A program made the translations under genes and the position numbers. The notes under the pieces were generated by a model that saw only the letters and a program-made list of their open reading frames with translations, was not told the DNA's origin and did not search any database. From NCBI RefSeq assembly GCF_040687965.1, contig NZ_CP156084.1, positions 2,790,501-2,854,500 of the forward strand: a stretch of DNA of 64,000 nt. Direction: 5' to 3'. This DNA comes from Methylocystis echinoides. GTDB lineage: Bacteria; Pseudomonadota; Alphaproteobacteria; Rhizobiales; Beijerinckiaceae. Positions 33,980 to 43,509 of the stretch are shown here, in pieces. Positions within the stretch are counted from its first letter, which is position 1. Each line of letters begins with the position of its first letter.

Positions 33980-36425
33980 CGCGTGCATCCGCGTCGTTGC
34001 GATCCTGCGCTTGATCGGGGGGCTTGCGGCGCTCGTCCCTCACGCCCTCGCCGCTCAAGAGGCGCGCGACGCCGCGCGGTCGCTGCAACTCGAGGTTTTC
34101 GTCAACGGCCATCCCCGCAATCTTATCGCCAAATTCAGCGAGCGCGCGGATGGCCGCCTCGCGTCGCCGTCGTCCGAACTCTCGGAGATCGGCGTGCGGA
34201 CGCCCAAGGAAGGCGGCTCGGAGGAAGAGGAGGTCGCGCTCGACGCCATCCCTGGCCTCTCTTACGAATATGACGTCGCGAAGCAACAAATCCGCCTGAC
34301 GCTCGCGCCCCAGGCGATGGCCGAGCGCGTTTACAAGGCGACGCCGGGGAGCGACAAAACACAGGAGTCGCCGCTCGAGTCCTCCTTCGGCGGTCTCCTC
34401 AATTATCACCTGCGCAGCTCGGTGATGCGCGATCCCCGTGGCGGTTTCGACTATCAGGGCGCGTCGGCGAACTTTGACGCGCGCGTTTTCTCGGATTACG
34501 GCGTGGTGAAATCCGGCGCGATCGTCGGCTCCACGGTCGCCAACCGTTTCACTCAGGTGCGCCTCGACACCAATTACACTTACGCCGACGACAGCCGCCT
34601 GATGAACTACGTGGTCGGCGACACGATCGCCCCGGGGCCGGCCTGGTCGCGGTCGATCCGGCTCGCCGGCGTGCAGATCCAGCGCAACTTCGGCTTGCGC
34701 CCCGACCTCGTCACGGCGGCGCTTCCCTCGGTCTCGGGCTCGGCGGCGGTGCCATCCACCGTCGACGTCTACGTCAACAACAATCTGACAATTTCGCAGC
34801 CTGTCGACGCGGGGCCTTATCGCATCGACGCCATTCCGGTCGCGGGCGACGGCACGACGCGCGTTCTGACGCGCGACGCGACGGGCCGGGTGATCGAGAC
34901 CTCAACGCCGTTCATGGTCAGCAGCAAAATATTGAAGCAGGGGGCTTTCGACTGGTCGTTCGAGGCCGGCCTGCCGCGCCAGTATTACGCGATCCAGTCG
35001 AACCAATATGCGCACGTCGCGGTCGCCTCCGGCTCGATGCGCGGCGGGCTGACGGACTGGCTGACTCTCCAGGCCCATGGCGAGACTTCTTCTTCTCGCT
35101 TCGCCAATGCGAGCGCGGGCGCGAGCTTCCGCATTCTCGATCGCGCCGTGGCGACGTTGGCGGGGGGCGGAAGCTATTGGCGCGGCGAGGTCGGCGGCCT
35201 CGTCTATGCGAGCCTGGAGACGCGTCTCTTCGGCGTGTCGGTGTCGGCGTCGTCGCAGCGCGCGTTCGGGTTGTTCAACGATCTCGCCACCGTGACCGCG
35301 CCGACCACCAACGCCTACAATCAGCCGCTCGCGTCCGCACTCTACAGTTCTCCGTGGATCCCAGGCGCCGCCGCCGCTTTCTACCGGACTTATTACGACG
35401 GCTTGCGTCCGTCGCGGGCGCTCGATCGCGTCTCCTTCAGCTTCCCCGCGCCCTTTGATGAGAAAACCGCCGTCAATCTTACCTTCGCCAATGTGACGCG
35501 GAGCGGAGGAGTGAACAATTCGCGCATGCTCACGCTCGGCCTCACCCGCACCTTCTTCGACGACGTAACCGCCTATCTCGCGGCCACCTATGATTTCGCC
35601 AACGCCGACCAGCGCGGCGTTTTCGCCGGCCTGTCCATCCCGCTCGGCGGCGAAACCGTGATGTCGACGTCCTTCTCGCCACAAAACACGGCGTCGTCGG
35701 TGACGGCGGACGTGGGGCGCATGGTCGGGCAGGAGCCGGGCTCTTGGGGCTGGCGGGTGCGCAACACTGGCTTGACCGGCCAGGCCGCCTATCGCGAAGC
35801 GTCCGTCGGCTATCGGCACGAATACGGCCGCATCGACCTCGGGGCCTCGCAAATGGGCCGAAACTTGGGCGGCTACGCAGCTGCGGAAGGGTCGGTGGCG
35901 GCGATCCGGAACGCGGGCGTTGGTCTTGGCAATCCGATCAGCGACTCTTTCGCCATGGTCAACGCCGGCGCGCCGGGCGTGGAGGTTCTTGCGGAAAATC
36001 GCCCAATCGGGCGCACGAACATGTTTGGAACTATCGTCGCGCCCAACTTACGCGCTTATGAAATGAATCGTCTGTCGCTCAACGTCGAGACCCTGCCGCT
36101 CGATCGTTCGATCGCGCAGACAGAACGCCTCGTGCGGCCCGCGCGCAATGCCGGCGTGGCGGTGGATTTCGTCGGCAAGCGGCGTCAGGCCGGCGTCACG
36201 GTGATCATGAAAGACGCCAGCGGCGCCTTCCTCCCGCCCGGCTCGCGCGCCGTCCTCAGCGGCGCAGGCGACGCCGCCGTCGTCGGCTATGACGGGCGTC
36301 TCTATGTGCCGGAGCCGCAGGCGGAAAATGAGGTCGTCGTTTCGCTCGACGCTAAGGAGTGCCGGGCAAGTTTCACTTACGCGCCGGAGAATGGCCGCGC
36401 GATCGGGCCGGTGGCGTGCGAGTGA
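33954..36425 (+). CDS. Outer membrane usher protein (FimD/PapC family)
   Basis: The product is 823 aa, overlapping the chaperone by 26 bp. A signal segment (VVAILRLIGGLAALVPHALA) is followed by the N-terminal substrate-binding domain and the translocation pore with its plug. Usher hallmarks include LRSSVMRDPRGGFDYQG, TSTPFMVSSKILKQGAFDWS and YEMNRLSLNVETLPLD, and the C-terminus (ASFTYAPENGR) ends GPVACE. It assembles SCPU pilins at the outer membrane with the upstream chaperone. It appears intact. No further pilin lies downstream because the integrative element begins 110 bp later. Confidence 0.9.
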   Translation: MARRRRNADACIRVVAILRLIGGLAALVPHALAAQEARDAARSLQLEVFVNGHPRNLIAKFSERADGRLASPSSELSEIGVRTPKEGGSEEEEVALDAIPGLSYEYDVAKQQIRLTLAPQAMAERVYKATPGSDKTQESPLESSFGGLLNYHLRSSVMRDPRGGFDYQGASANFDARVFSDYGVVKSGAIVGSTVANRFTQVRLDTNYTYADDSRLMNYVVGDTIAPGPAWSRSIRLAGVQIQRNFGLRPDLVTAALPSVSGSAAVPSTVDVYVNNNLTISQPVDAGPYRIDAIPVAGDGTTRVLTRDATGRVIETSTPFMVSSKILKQGAFDWSFEAGLPRQYYAIQSNQYAHVAVASGSMRGGLTDWLTLQAHGETSSSRFANASAGASFRILDRAVATLAGGGSYWRGEVGGLVYASLETRLFGVSVSASSQRAFGLFNDLATVTAPTTNAYNQPLASALYSSPWIPGAAAAFYRTYYDGLRPSRALDRVSFSFPAPFDEKTAVNLTFANVTRSGGVNNSRMLTLGLTRTFFDDVTAYLAATYDFANADQRGVFAGLSIPLGGETVMSTSFSPQNTASSVTADVGRMVGQEPGSWGWRVRNTGLTGQAAYREASVGYRHEYGRIDLGASQMGRNLGGYAAAEGSVAAIRNAGVGLGNPISDSFAMVNAGAPGVEVLAENRPIGRTNMFGTIVAPNLRAYEMNRLSLNVETLPLDRSIAQTERLVRPARNAGVAVDFVGKRRQAGVTVIMKDASGAFLPPGSRAVLSGAGDAAVVGYDGRLYVPEPQAENEVVVSLDAKECRASFTYAPENGRAIGPVACE

Positions 36426-36535
36426 GCCTGTTTTGCTCGAATTCGCCAACAGCGAAGTGGCGGCCCTCGATGCGTGAGAGGGGAACAGCGCAGCTTCGCC
36501 GAACGCCACGATGTGGCGAGCGCACAGCTAATTTA

Positions 36536-36598
<63 letters not shown>

Positions 36599-37122
36599 AA
36601 GGCTTAAGAGTGTCGTTTGCATCCTGTTTGAACTACCTCCCAACGCCTACCTATTTCCCTGCAATTCCAGCCTTTTACACACTGCTTGATCCGTTGACCC
36701 TCTGAACCTACAGGCAGGGCAGGGGGAGGTTCAAGAGGCGTTTTCGGCCTTTCAGTGTGACAAGCGGTGTGACAGAAAGCCTGCTATAGGCGAGGTCTAG
36801 ACAGAGCTTGCCACGTATATTTCTAGGGCTGGCAAGGCCACTCATTGGCCTTACCGGCAGGACGGCTCTTGCGACCACCAACACTCTTAGACGCCTCTAC
36901 AGCCTTCCATGGCTCTCTCTGAGCCTCCAAACCTCCGCCTTCGTCAGTCAGCCCCACAGCCGTCTGCGACGAATTGTCAACTCGCGGAAACTACGTAGGA
37001 CATGGTTAAACCCCCGCGAAATCCTCCTGACATACTTTCCTCCCGCACTCGCCGGCCTTCCTTACACAGGGGGAGGTCGGCTTCTTTTTACCCCCTCCCT
37101 AACTCCCTAACTTCCTCCTTGG
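36599..37122. other. Element-internal non-coding region, 524 bp
   Basis: No gene is supported. It holds an imperfect inverted repeat (about 36699-36738, CTGAACCT against AGGTTCAAG) and the sequence TGTGACAAGCGGTGTGACAG at 36756-36775, which recurs near the integrase. These are candidate integrase or excisionase arm sites. Confidence 0.5.
36756..36775 (+). repeat. TGTGACAAGCGGTGTGA repeat, distal copy
   Basis: The repeat contains TGTGACA twice, 12 bp apart. It shares 17 identical bases in direct orientation with 48250-48266, just inside the other end of the element. Confidence 0.6.
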
Positions 37123-38127
37123 TCATTGCCGCTTATACATCCCAGCAATCTGAGCGACCGTCAGCCAAGGTGACCTTACGTGGATCATCCTGTGGCAGTT
37201 CGAGCAGAGCAGGGAGAGGTCTTCCAGGTTGGTCTTGCTTCCAGTTGTCAACGTGTGAACTGGCTTGACATGATGCACCTCGATAAAGCCTCTCCCTCGT
37301 TCCCCATAATGCTCCTCGAAGTCGAACCCGCAGGCTTCGCAGGTTAACTTGCCTCTCAACTGTAAGACTTTTCGCTTCTTAGCCTCGATGATCGCCCGGC
37401 TTCGTTCCCTGATCTGATGCTGTCGGGTTAGAAGTCGCCCTTCTGGGGCTTCTGCAATGTCGCTCTCTTCGTCGATCGACGGGGCTGAGCCACCCCCGAT
37501 GTGTGAGCGGATTGCTTTTGCCGCTGCATGAAGCTCTACCGGATGTTGGGCGAATTGGTTCCATACAAACTCTTCGTCCTTCCCGCCTCTTTGGAGGCCG
37601 ACCTTACCCTGCGCCGAATACGCGGGGTCGAAGCGGCGGAAGTTCATTATCTTCATGTAGACGCCGTTGGCGTTGCGAAACTCTCTGGTGACACCCGCAA
37701 ACTGTGACCCCATCTTGTTGAGTAAGGTGGAAAGCTCGACAATCTCTGAGCTGCCCTTTCCTGGCGGGTTGCCTTTGAACTGCACATAGAGGTCGAGGGC
37801 CAGGATAAGCTCGTCTCTGGCCCATGTAGGGTTGCGGGCCGAGGCACTACGTTCGTCAACCACGATGAACCCTAAGTTCTCCAATGCTCGCTTCACAGTA
37901 TTCTCGCCGCCCGAGAACTCATCCGAACGGAGCGGTAGTTGGCCTGGAAGTTTTCCATGTGCCGCCCCTGCAATTGCTTTGCTGTCGTAAAGGTTGTCGT
38001 TCCACTTGATGTAGAAAGTCTTCGCCTCTCCGAACCCATAGCGTTTGAGGAACGTTGAGCGCCCTAAGGAGTCGAACTCCGTGATCGCCGCTTCTACCGC
38101 TTGCCGTGTCAAATCACGCAGCCCCAT
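37123..38127 (-). CDS. HNH endonuclease, McrA-like (possible type IV restriction)
   Basis: The product is 334 aa with GAGGG upstream of ATG 38127. The C-terminal HNH nuclease is intact: CEACGF, then FIEVHHVKPVHTL, NLEDLSLLCSNCHRMIH, with two CxxC zinc knuckles. The N-terminus (AITEFDSLGRSTFLKRYGFG, YDSKAIAGAAHG, FSGGENTVKRALENLGF) resembles the head domain found in ScoMcrA-type enzymes, which cut modified (methylated or phosphorothioated) DNA. A middle segment contains ELILALDLYVQFKGN. A role in restricting foreign modified DNA fits an element with other defence cargo. Modification specificity is not predictable. Confidence 0.8.
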   Translation of the reverse strand: MGLRDLTRQAVEAAITEFDSLGRSTFLKRYGFGEAKTFYIKWNDNLYDSKAIAGAAHGKLPGQLPLRSDEFSGGENTVKRALENLGFIVVDERSASARNPTWARDELILALDLYVQFKGNPPGKGSSEIVELSTLLNKMGSQFAGVTREFRNANGVYMKIMNFRRFDPAYSAQGKVGLQRGGKDEEFVWNQFAQHPVELHAAAKAIRSHIGGGSAPSIDEESDIAEAPEGRLLTRQHQIRERSRAIIEAKKRKVLQLRGKLTCEACGFDFEEHYGERGRGFIEVHHVKPVHTLTTGSKTNLEDLSLLCSNCHRMIHVRSPWLTVAQIAGMYKRQ

Positions 38128-38288
38128 AATGCCCTCGAAAAAAATACCTCAGCAATGGGACATAAGAAGGCATGAGGGAGAGGCAGTCAATCCGCCGCTC
38201 CCGTTGTTGCTCTGCTATTGCGTCGAGCTTCGTTGGTCACTGAAAGGTGGGAGTGATCTTTCTTTGCGTCACTCAGTCATTGCAGAGG

Positions 38289-39575
38289 TCATGCAGCCCG
38301 CTTGAACGAGTTGCTATGATAGACAACTGGGTTTAGCCATTCACGAAGAAGCCCTCTCATTCGCTCCGAAGGAATGAAGACATGGATCGGTTCGCCCCGC
38401 CGTATACGGCTTCTCCAAATCCACTGGATCATAGCTGACAGCGCATACATGTCCTCATCAACCGTTATACCTCGCTCATGGAAATAGCCCTTGATGACCG
38501 GATGATAGAACCAGTTGCACAAGTAGGCCATAGCTTGCTTATCGACATAGTCGTTGGTTCCCTTGGCATTGTTAGGTATCCAGCCCCTTGTGTAGCCCTT
38601 ACCCGCGAGCTTAGCTTTGACCTTTGCAAAGGTGGTCCAACCATTCACCTTAGAAGGAGACTTAGCGACCCTAGCGAAGAAAGTCTCAGTAGACGACCTT
38701 AGTCCCTTTAGCTCCTCAGGAGAGGCCTTACCGAACCACGTCGATGATAAGGGATTGCTTAGTCCATTAGCATCCCCTCTGCGGTTCATTGGACCCTCGT
38801 AGATGGTTATCAGAGACCTTAGCTGAGACCTTATTTTCTCATCGCCTCTGCCCTCATCCCACTCACACAGAGACCCATCCATGATAGTATTCATGTGAAT
38901 GTCGAACCCTTCTGCTTGCAGGTAAGCATAGAATGGAGACCCCTTGAATAAGTAGGTGCAGACAAGCACCTCGTTGAAGCAGGTAAGGAACTCAGACGGA
39001 AACTCCCATAGGAGGATTTTATCCTTGATGAAGACCAAGCTTCCAATGTCACACAGATGCTTGAAGTCGGTGAACCTACCTGAGTAATCAGGGTGAGTTT
39101 CATAGTTCCAGCGAAGGCGTCTCGTATCCTTATCGACGTAGACCATGTTATTGTCGAATAGGAGTTTGCGGTCCTTTTCTGATAGCTTGTCAAACATTTC
39201 CACGCACTCAAGAGCCTCATCGACTATGAGCTTATAGCCTTTACTCTTGAGCTTCCCGTATATGGTTCGGTCAAGCATCCTGAAAAGAGCATGAGTCGTG
39301 ACGACGTTCTCACCGTCATCAATCAGGCGTTCAAGGTGATAGAGCTTTCTTGAGTGAACAGGCTGAGGGTCTTTAAATCTTAAGTCAGGGCATGAGTGAG
39401 TGAACCTATCAACCTCACTTAGTAGGGGAACCACCACCAGAAACCTAGTTGGTTCGTGGTCTGCGTTAGCGAAAGACTGAGCCAAATCCTTAGTATGCTG
39501 AGTGTTAATCATGTTGATGACATAGGTGGTCTTACCCGACCCCATGATGGAGTCGAGGACAGTGATAGTTGTCAT
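38289..39575 (-). CDS. Phage-type DNA helicase / P-loop ATPase
   Basis: The product is 428 aa. The Walker A is at the very N-terminus (DSIMGSGKTTYVI) and a DEAx-type Walker B is at KLIVDEALE. Motif-like stretches VVVPLLSEVDRF and VVTTHALFRM follow. A C-terminal tail has RGEPIHVFIPSERMRGLL. This resembles small SF2 helicases of podophage-like viruses and satellites that act on their own replication origin. The gene is AT-richer than the chromosome. No primase or polymerase accompanies it, so replication would depend on host or helper proteins. Confidence 0.7.
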   Translation of the reverse strand: MTTITVLDSIMGSGKTTYVINMINTQHTKDLAQSFANADHEPTRFLVVVPLLSEVDRFTHSCPDLRFKDPQPVHSRKLYHLERLIDDGENVVTTHALFRMLDRTIYGKLKSKGYKLIVDEALECVEMFDKLSEKDRKLLFDNNMVYVDKDTRRLRWNYETHPDYSGRFTDFKHLCDIGSLVFIKDKILLWEFPSEFLTCFNEVLVCTYLFKGSPFYAYLQAEGFDIHMNTIMDGSLCEWDEGRGDEKIRSQLRSLITIYEGPMNRRGDANGLSNPLSSTWFGKASPEELKGLRSSTETFFARVAKSPSKVNGWTTFAKVKAKLAGKGYTRGWIPNNAKGTNDYVDKQAMAYLCNWFYHPVIKGYFHERGITVDEDMYALSAMIQWIWRSRIRRGEPIHVFIPSERMRGLLREWLNPVVYHSNSFKRAA

Positions 39576-40163
39576 GTTAGGGAGTGTTCCTGTTTAGGGA
39601 TTTTAAGGTGGTTGTCTCACGCCTCTTCTAACCTCCTCTCTCTTTAAGGGAGACGAGCTAGAAGCCTTGTAAAACAAGGGTTTTAGAGAGTGATGCGGAA
39701 ATTTCTTTGGGTGCTTTTTCCGCACACTCATGAGTAGCCCCCTAGCGAGGGGCTTGATCCTGATTGCTCTTTGCTAAACACACTTGAATGGCTCCGTCAG
39801 AGGTCTCTGAGCGGTTCGGGGGGTGTCTTGCGAACATCAGTCAGGGGTGTGTGCAACATCGCGTGCTGGCGAGGGCGAACGACCTGATAGCCCCTACCCA
39901 AACTCTTGGAAGTTCGAGTCGAGGTATCCTGTTTGTCGGCATCCGGTGCCGTTGAGCAGGCGTCGAAAGCCCTCGCAGCGTTAGGGGGATGTGCAACGCC
40001 GTTTAAACGGACAGAAATGGGTCTTCCCTAAACGAGATGGATTTCCGCTAGTGGGGTAGCGGGCGAGCGGAAGGGGCGTGTTGGCGAGTCTCGCAGGTCG
40101 ATCCAGGGGCGCTCAAGAGGTGGGTCTTGGCCTGGTCACGTCAACCGATGCCTGACCGGATGC
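39576..40163. other. Element-internal non-coding region with hairpins
   Basis: About 590 bp without a supportable gene. Visible hairpins are CCTTGT-AAA-ACAAGG then GTTTT (39665-39684), TGCGGAAA/TTTCCGCA (39693-39724), and AGCCCC/GGGGCT (39736-39754). It follows the helicase gene start and could hold promoter and replication-origin sequences. I cannot show either. Confidence 0.4.
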
Positions 40164-40559
40164 TTACAGGCGGGAAAGCGTCCCTATTACCTGGTGTGTA
40201 ACATGGTAGCGCCTCGGCCATTGAGCCTCATTACCTCTCGCTATCGGTCGTTGCTGACCGCTGCGAGCGTCTTGGCAATAGCTCAATCCCGCAAGCTCCC
40301 ACAGGATAGGCGCTAGGTCTCTGGCCCGATTATCAGCCTTGGCGTTCCTCGCCACGATGCTAGCGGCTGTGCCTTTCGAGCGGTGCTTGCTGTTAAGTTT
40401 GCCTCCATCCCCGCCAAGCTTCACGCCTCTCGCTTTAGCGGCTTTAGTCCGCTTGCTAATCATTTCAGCTACCAGGAAGCGAGCAAATCTAACGCTTGGA
40501 ATGCAGTTCTCCGCACCCACAACAATGACCTTCATGCTCTCCGGTCGCGAAAACCACAT
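40164..40559 (-). pseudogene. Degenerate serine recombinase (resolvase) C-terminal fragment
   Basis: The core EMISKRTKAAKARGVKLGG followed by ADNRARDLAPILWELAG is the familiar stretch after the catalytic domain of serine resolvases. Upstream there is no catalytic domain. Downstream the frame fails to give the expected helix-turn-helix; the neighbouring frame has IAKTLAAVSNDR and then a stop. I read this as a decayed fragment with at least one frameshift. It overlaps the end of the zinc-ribbon gene by 71 bp on the same strand. Confidence 0.55.
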
Positions 40560-41126
40560 CGCAGCCGCAACTCATGCACTTTTGGCGATGCATCTTGAAC
40601 GTGGTCTGGCACAGATGGCAGTGTCCGCTTAGCGTCCCTTTCTTTCGCTCAATGGATGCTACGCTAGTCCCCTGATGATCGTGGTCAGACGCGGAAATAC
40701 ATTCAAGGCATTCATAGATAGTTGACGACGGCTCCATGCCAAGAACCCGTTTTGCTAGGCGTTTATTCGTCAGGCGATGGAGCATCGAAAGCTCATGCAG
40801 AACCAGCGAACGTGTCCCCTCGCTAAAATGAAATATATTAGCCAATCCATCATCTTCTATCCCATCTAGGTCTCGCAGCCAGTTTCGACCGGGAAAAAGC
40901 TCGACATATTGCCTCGTTAGAATGCGGATTGGTTCCAAAAGTTCTATATCGTGGTGTTTGCCGAGGTGCTGTATCGTATTGCGTCCTCGGCGAACGTCTT
41001 CAATCTTTCTTTTGAAATCATCGCTAATTTTTAAATTAGAGCTGGCCCCGGAAATTCGGACAGTAGCTTGAGTGGATTTTCTGCCTGACAGCGGCGAGGA
41101 TTCTTGCTGCGAATCAGGAGCATTCG

Positions 41127-41441
41127 ATGACGAAACGGAGCCGCCGGACGCATTCTCCGGCCCTAAAGGCAAAAGTGGCTTTGGCCGCGATCAAGGGCGA
41201 GAAGACGCTGGCCGAACTGGCGCAGCAATTCGACGTCCACCCGAACCAGATCACGACGTGGAAAAGTCAGTTGCTTGAAGGCGCGGCCGGCGTTTTCGGG
41301 CAGGAGAAGGAGAAGACGGAGCCAAAGGAAGCCGCCGTTGACTTGAAGGGGCTTCACGCGAAGATCGGCGAACTGACGCTGGAGAACGATTTTTTGTCCG
41401 GCGCGCTCACAAAAGCGGGATTGCTGAGCGCAAAAAGATGA
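41127..41441 (+). CDS. IS3-family transposase OrfA
   Basis: The product is 104 aa. An N-terminal helix-turn-helix ([20 protein letters not shown], then [16 protein letters not shown]) recognises the terminal repeats. A C-terminal leucine-zipper-like helix ([19 protein letters not shown]) mediates oligomerisation. It ends in an ATGA overlap with orfB, which lies in the -1 frame. A run of five A followed by G precedes the stop and might allow -1 frameshifting to an OrfAB fusion. Confidence 0.9.
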   Translation: MTKRSRRTHSPALKAKVALAAIKGEKTLAELAQQFDVHPNQITTWKSQLLEGAAGVFGQEKEKTEPKEAAVDLKGLHAKIGELTLENDFLSGALTKAGLLSAKR

Positions 41442-42265
41442 TCGACCGCGATCATGATCTTCCAATCGCCAGGCAGACGAAGGCGCTGGGGGTTGCCCGC
41501 AGCTCCGTCTACTACAAGCCGCGGCCGGTTTCGGCCGAGGATCTGAAGCTGATGCGCCGCATTGACGAGTTGCATCTCGAACATCCCTTTGCGGGCGCGC
41601 GGATGCTGCGCGATCTGTTGCGGCGCGAGGGCGTCGCCGTGGGCCGCCGGCATGTCACGACGCTGATGAAGCGGATGGGGATCGAGGCGATCTATCGTCG
41701 GCCGAACACGAGCAAGCCCGCGCCGGGACACAAGGTTTATCCGTATCTGCTGCGCGGGGTGAAGATCGAGCGACCAAACCAGGTCTGGGCGACGGATATC
41801 AGCTACATCCCGATGCGGCGCGGCTTCGTCTATCTCGTGGCGGTCGTCGACGTCTTCACGCGGCGCGTTCTTTCGCATCGCGTGTCGATCGCGATGGAAG
41901 CGGAGATCTGCGTCGAAGCCTTGAAAGAAGCGCTGGCGAAACACGACAAGCCGGAGATTTTCAACACGGATCAGGGCAGCCAGTTCACCAGTCTTGACTT
42001 CACCGGGGTGCTTATCAATGCGAAGGTCTTGATCAGCATGGACGGGAAAGGCGCTTGGCGAGACAATGTCTTTGTCGAGCGGCTGTGGCGCAGTGTGAAA
42101 TACGAGGAGGTCTATTTGCGCGCCTACGACAGCGTGTCGGAAGCTCGCGCCTCGATCGGCCGGTATCTGGCCTTTTACAACGAGCGGCGCCCGCATTCGA
42201 GCCTTGACGGGCGCACGCCCGACGAGGCCTACTTCGACATTAAGGAAACGGCGATGGCCGCATGA
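41438..42265 (+). CDS. IS3-family transposase OrfB (DDE integrase)
   Basis: The product is 275 aa. The retroviral-integrase DDE triad is visible: Asp in VWATDISYIP, Asp in FNTDQGSQFTS, Glu in DNVFVERLWRSVKYEEVY. The YNERRPHSSL motif typical of IS3/IS150 transposases is near the C-terminus (FYNERRPHSSLDGRTPDEAY). It looks intact, so the IS may be active. Translation is coupled to orfA through ATGA. Confidence 0.92.
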   Translation: MIDRDHDLPIARQTKALGVARSSVYYKPRPVSAEDLKLMRRIDELHLEHPFAGARMLRDLLRREGVAVGRRHVTTLMKRMGIEAIYRRPNTSKPAPGHKVYPYLLRGVKIERPNQVWATDISYIPMRRGFVYLVAVVDVFTRRVLSHRVSIAMEAEICVEALKEALAKHDKPEIFNTDQGSQFTSLDFTGVLINAKVLISMDGKGAWRDNVFVERLWRSVKYEEVYLRAYDSVSEARASIGRYLAFYNERRPHSSLDGRTPDEAYFDIKETAMAA

Positions 42266-42826
42266 CCGTCGCCGTCGATTTTGCCGCAGCTCTGGTCGGG
42301 CTACGCCCTCCCGACGCCGCGGCAAAATCGAAACGCCCCGCGTTCAGCAAACCCCGGCAGAGATCCACTCAAAATCCGCGGGGAGCTGTCCAGATAACCG
42401 GGGCCAGCTCTATTGCCGATCGCAGTGACTACCTTCACCAGATCGCTCGCGTCGATAGTTTTGCAATCCATAAAATCGACATTCTCTCGCGTCCAGGTCT
42501 TTACGTCCGAACCAAGAAGTAGAAGAAACGGGCTTTCCTCACAGATATAGCTCTTGAGCGCCAACTCCTGGCTGTGCTGAATTAGCGAGTAAATTAGTTG
42601 CAACCTTGGCTGCATAATTTTTTCATATTTCGAGAGGTTTTCCCTACTTTCTTGGAGGGTAGGTTCGTTGTCTGGACCAGCGACAGGGACAAGTTTCTCG
42701 TCTCTTACCTCGAACCTTATGACACCAGTATGCTCAATCGATTCAAAAAGTGAGGAAGCTTCCTTCCAGGCCACGAAATAGGCTCGCACGGCCAGCGACC
42801 TTAATTCGTGGTGATCTGGGACGTTA

Positions 42827-43399
42827 CTAATCATGTCTGGCTGCACTTATACAAACGGTAGCGTTCAGCACCTTATAAACCATAGCCCTTCCACAACCGA
42901 CCTGCTTTGCAATCTCAGTCGCACCAACACCCTCAGCTTTGAGCTTTCGGATCAGGGCGTGGTCAAGTTTTGCCGGTCGTCCCTTGTAGACGCCTTCGGC
43001 CTTCGCCTTCTCGATCCCGGCCCTCTGGCGTTCCTTGATAAATCCGAGTTCCATTTCGGCCACCATGCCGAGGACCGTGAGGACCATGCGCCCCATCGGG
43101 CCAGCCGTATTCACCTCAGGCTCTAGCACCCTCAGGCTTGCGCCTTTCTGTTCTAGTTCGTGAACCAGATTGAGAACGTCTCTCGTAGACCTCCCCAACC
43201 TATCCAGCTTGACCACAACCAACTGGTCGCCCGGCCTAACGAAGTCCAAGATTGTCTCAAGCTCGCTGCGACCCTCTCTGGATCGCCCTGAGACTTTCTC
43301 TTGCCGAATGACCTCGCACCCTGCCGCTTTCAATCGGTCAACCTGAGTGTCCGTCTTCTGGTCATTGGTGCTGACCCTCGCATAGCCGATAACCGTCAT
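42827..43399 (-). CDS. Serine recombinase (resolvase/invertase family)
   Basis: The product is 190 aa from ATG 43399 (GAGACAGGACG upstream). The catalytic domain starts IGYARVSTNDQ with the nucleophilic Ser, followed by VVVKLDRLGRSTRDVLNLV and FIKERQRAGIEKAKAEGVYKG. A C-terminal helix-turn-helix (GATEIAKQVGCGRAMVYKVL) completes it. The size and layout are those of Tn3-type resolvases and Hin-type invertases. It is intact and overlaps the next gene by 8 bp. It could resolve element multimers or invert a segment; no recombination sites were identified. Confidence 0.9.
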   Translation of the reverse strand: MTVIGYARVSTNDQKTDTQVDRLKAAGCEVIRQEKVSGRSREGRSELETILDFVRPGDQLVVVKLDRLGRSTRDVLNLVHELEQKGASLRVLEPEVNTAGPMGRMVLTVLGMVAEMELGFIKERQRAGIEKAKAEGVYKGRPAKLDHALIRKLKAEGVGATEIAKQVGCGRAMVYKVLNATVCISAARHD

Positions 43400-43509
43400 C
43401 GTCCTGTCTCTCTGTGTCCACTCTGGGTTCACCCTTGGTATGTGTCTACTCAGAGTCCTAAAAGCGTCTACCGTGGGTTCATAATGAATTAGTAGACGCT
43501 TCGACTCCA

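Larger units (their letters stand above)
41038..42411 (+). mobile_element. IS3-family insertion sequence, 1374 bp
   Basis: Perfect 14-bp terminal inverted repeats (AGAGCTGGCCCCGG) lie at 41038-41051 and 42398-42411. The 3-bp target duplication ATT is at 41035-41037 and 42412-42414. Length, two-ORF organisation (orfA/orfB) and 3-bp duplication fit the IS3 family. Its GC is higher than the surrounding element and like the chromosome, so it probably jumped in from the host genome. Confidence 0.9.
40489..42834 (-). pseudogene. Zinc-ribbon protein gene interrupted by IS3-family element
   Basis: The N-terminal part runs from ATG 42834 to 42412. The C-terminal part is 41034-40489. Removing the IS and one copy of the 3-bp target duplication joins the halves in frame (GNLKISDD) into a 322-residue protein. 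The N-terminal half is helical (LAVRAYFVAWKEASSLFESI, YSLIQHSQELALKSYI). The C-terminus has paired cysteines typical of zinc ribbons (CLEC, CHLC, CMSCGC, CCGC). The start overlaps the end of the serine recombinase by 8 bp, so the two formed an operon. The function is unknown, and the gene is presumably inactive now. Confidence 0.8.

Noticed and set aside
41424-41441. Programmed -1 frameshift in the IS3 element
   Set aside because: The A-run has only five A followed by G and is not a standard heptamer. The ATGA overlap explains coupling equally well, so I note it as possible only.
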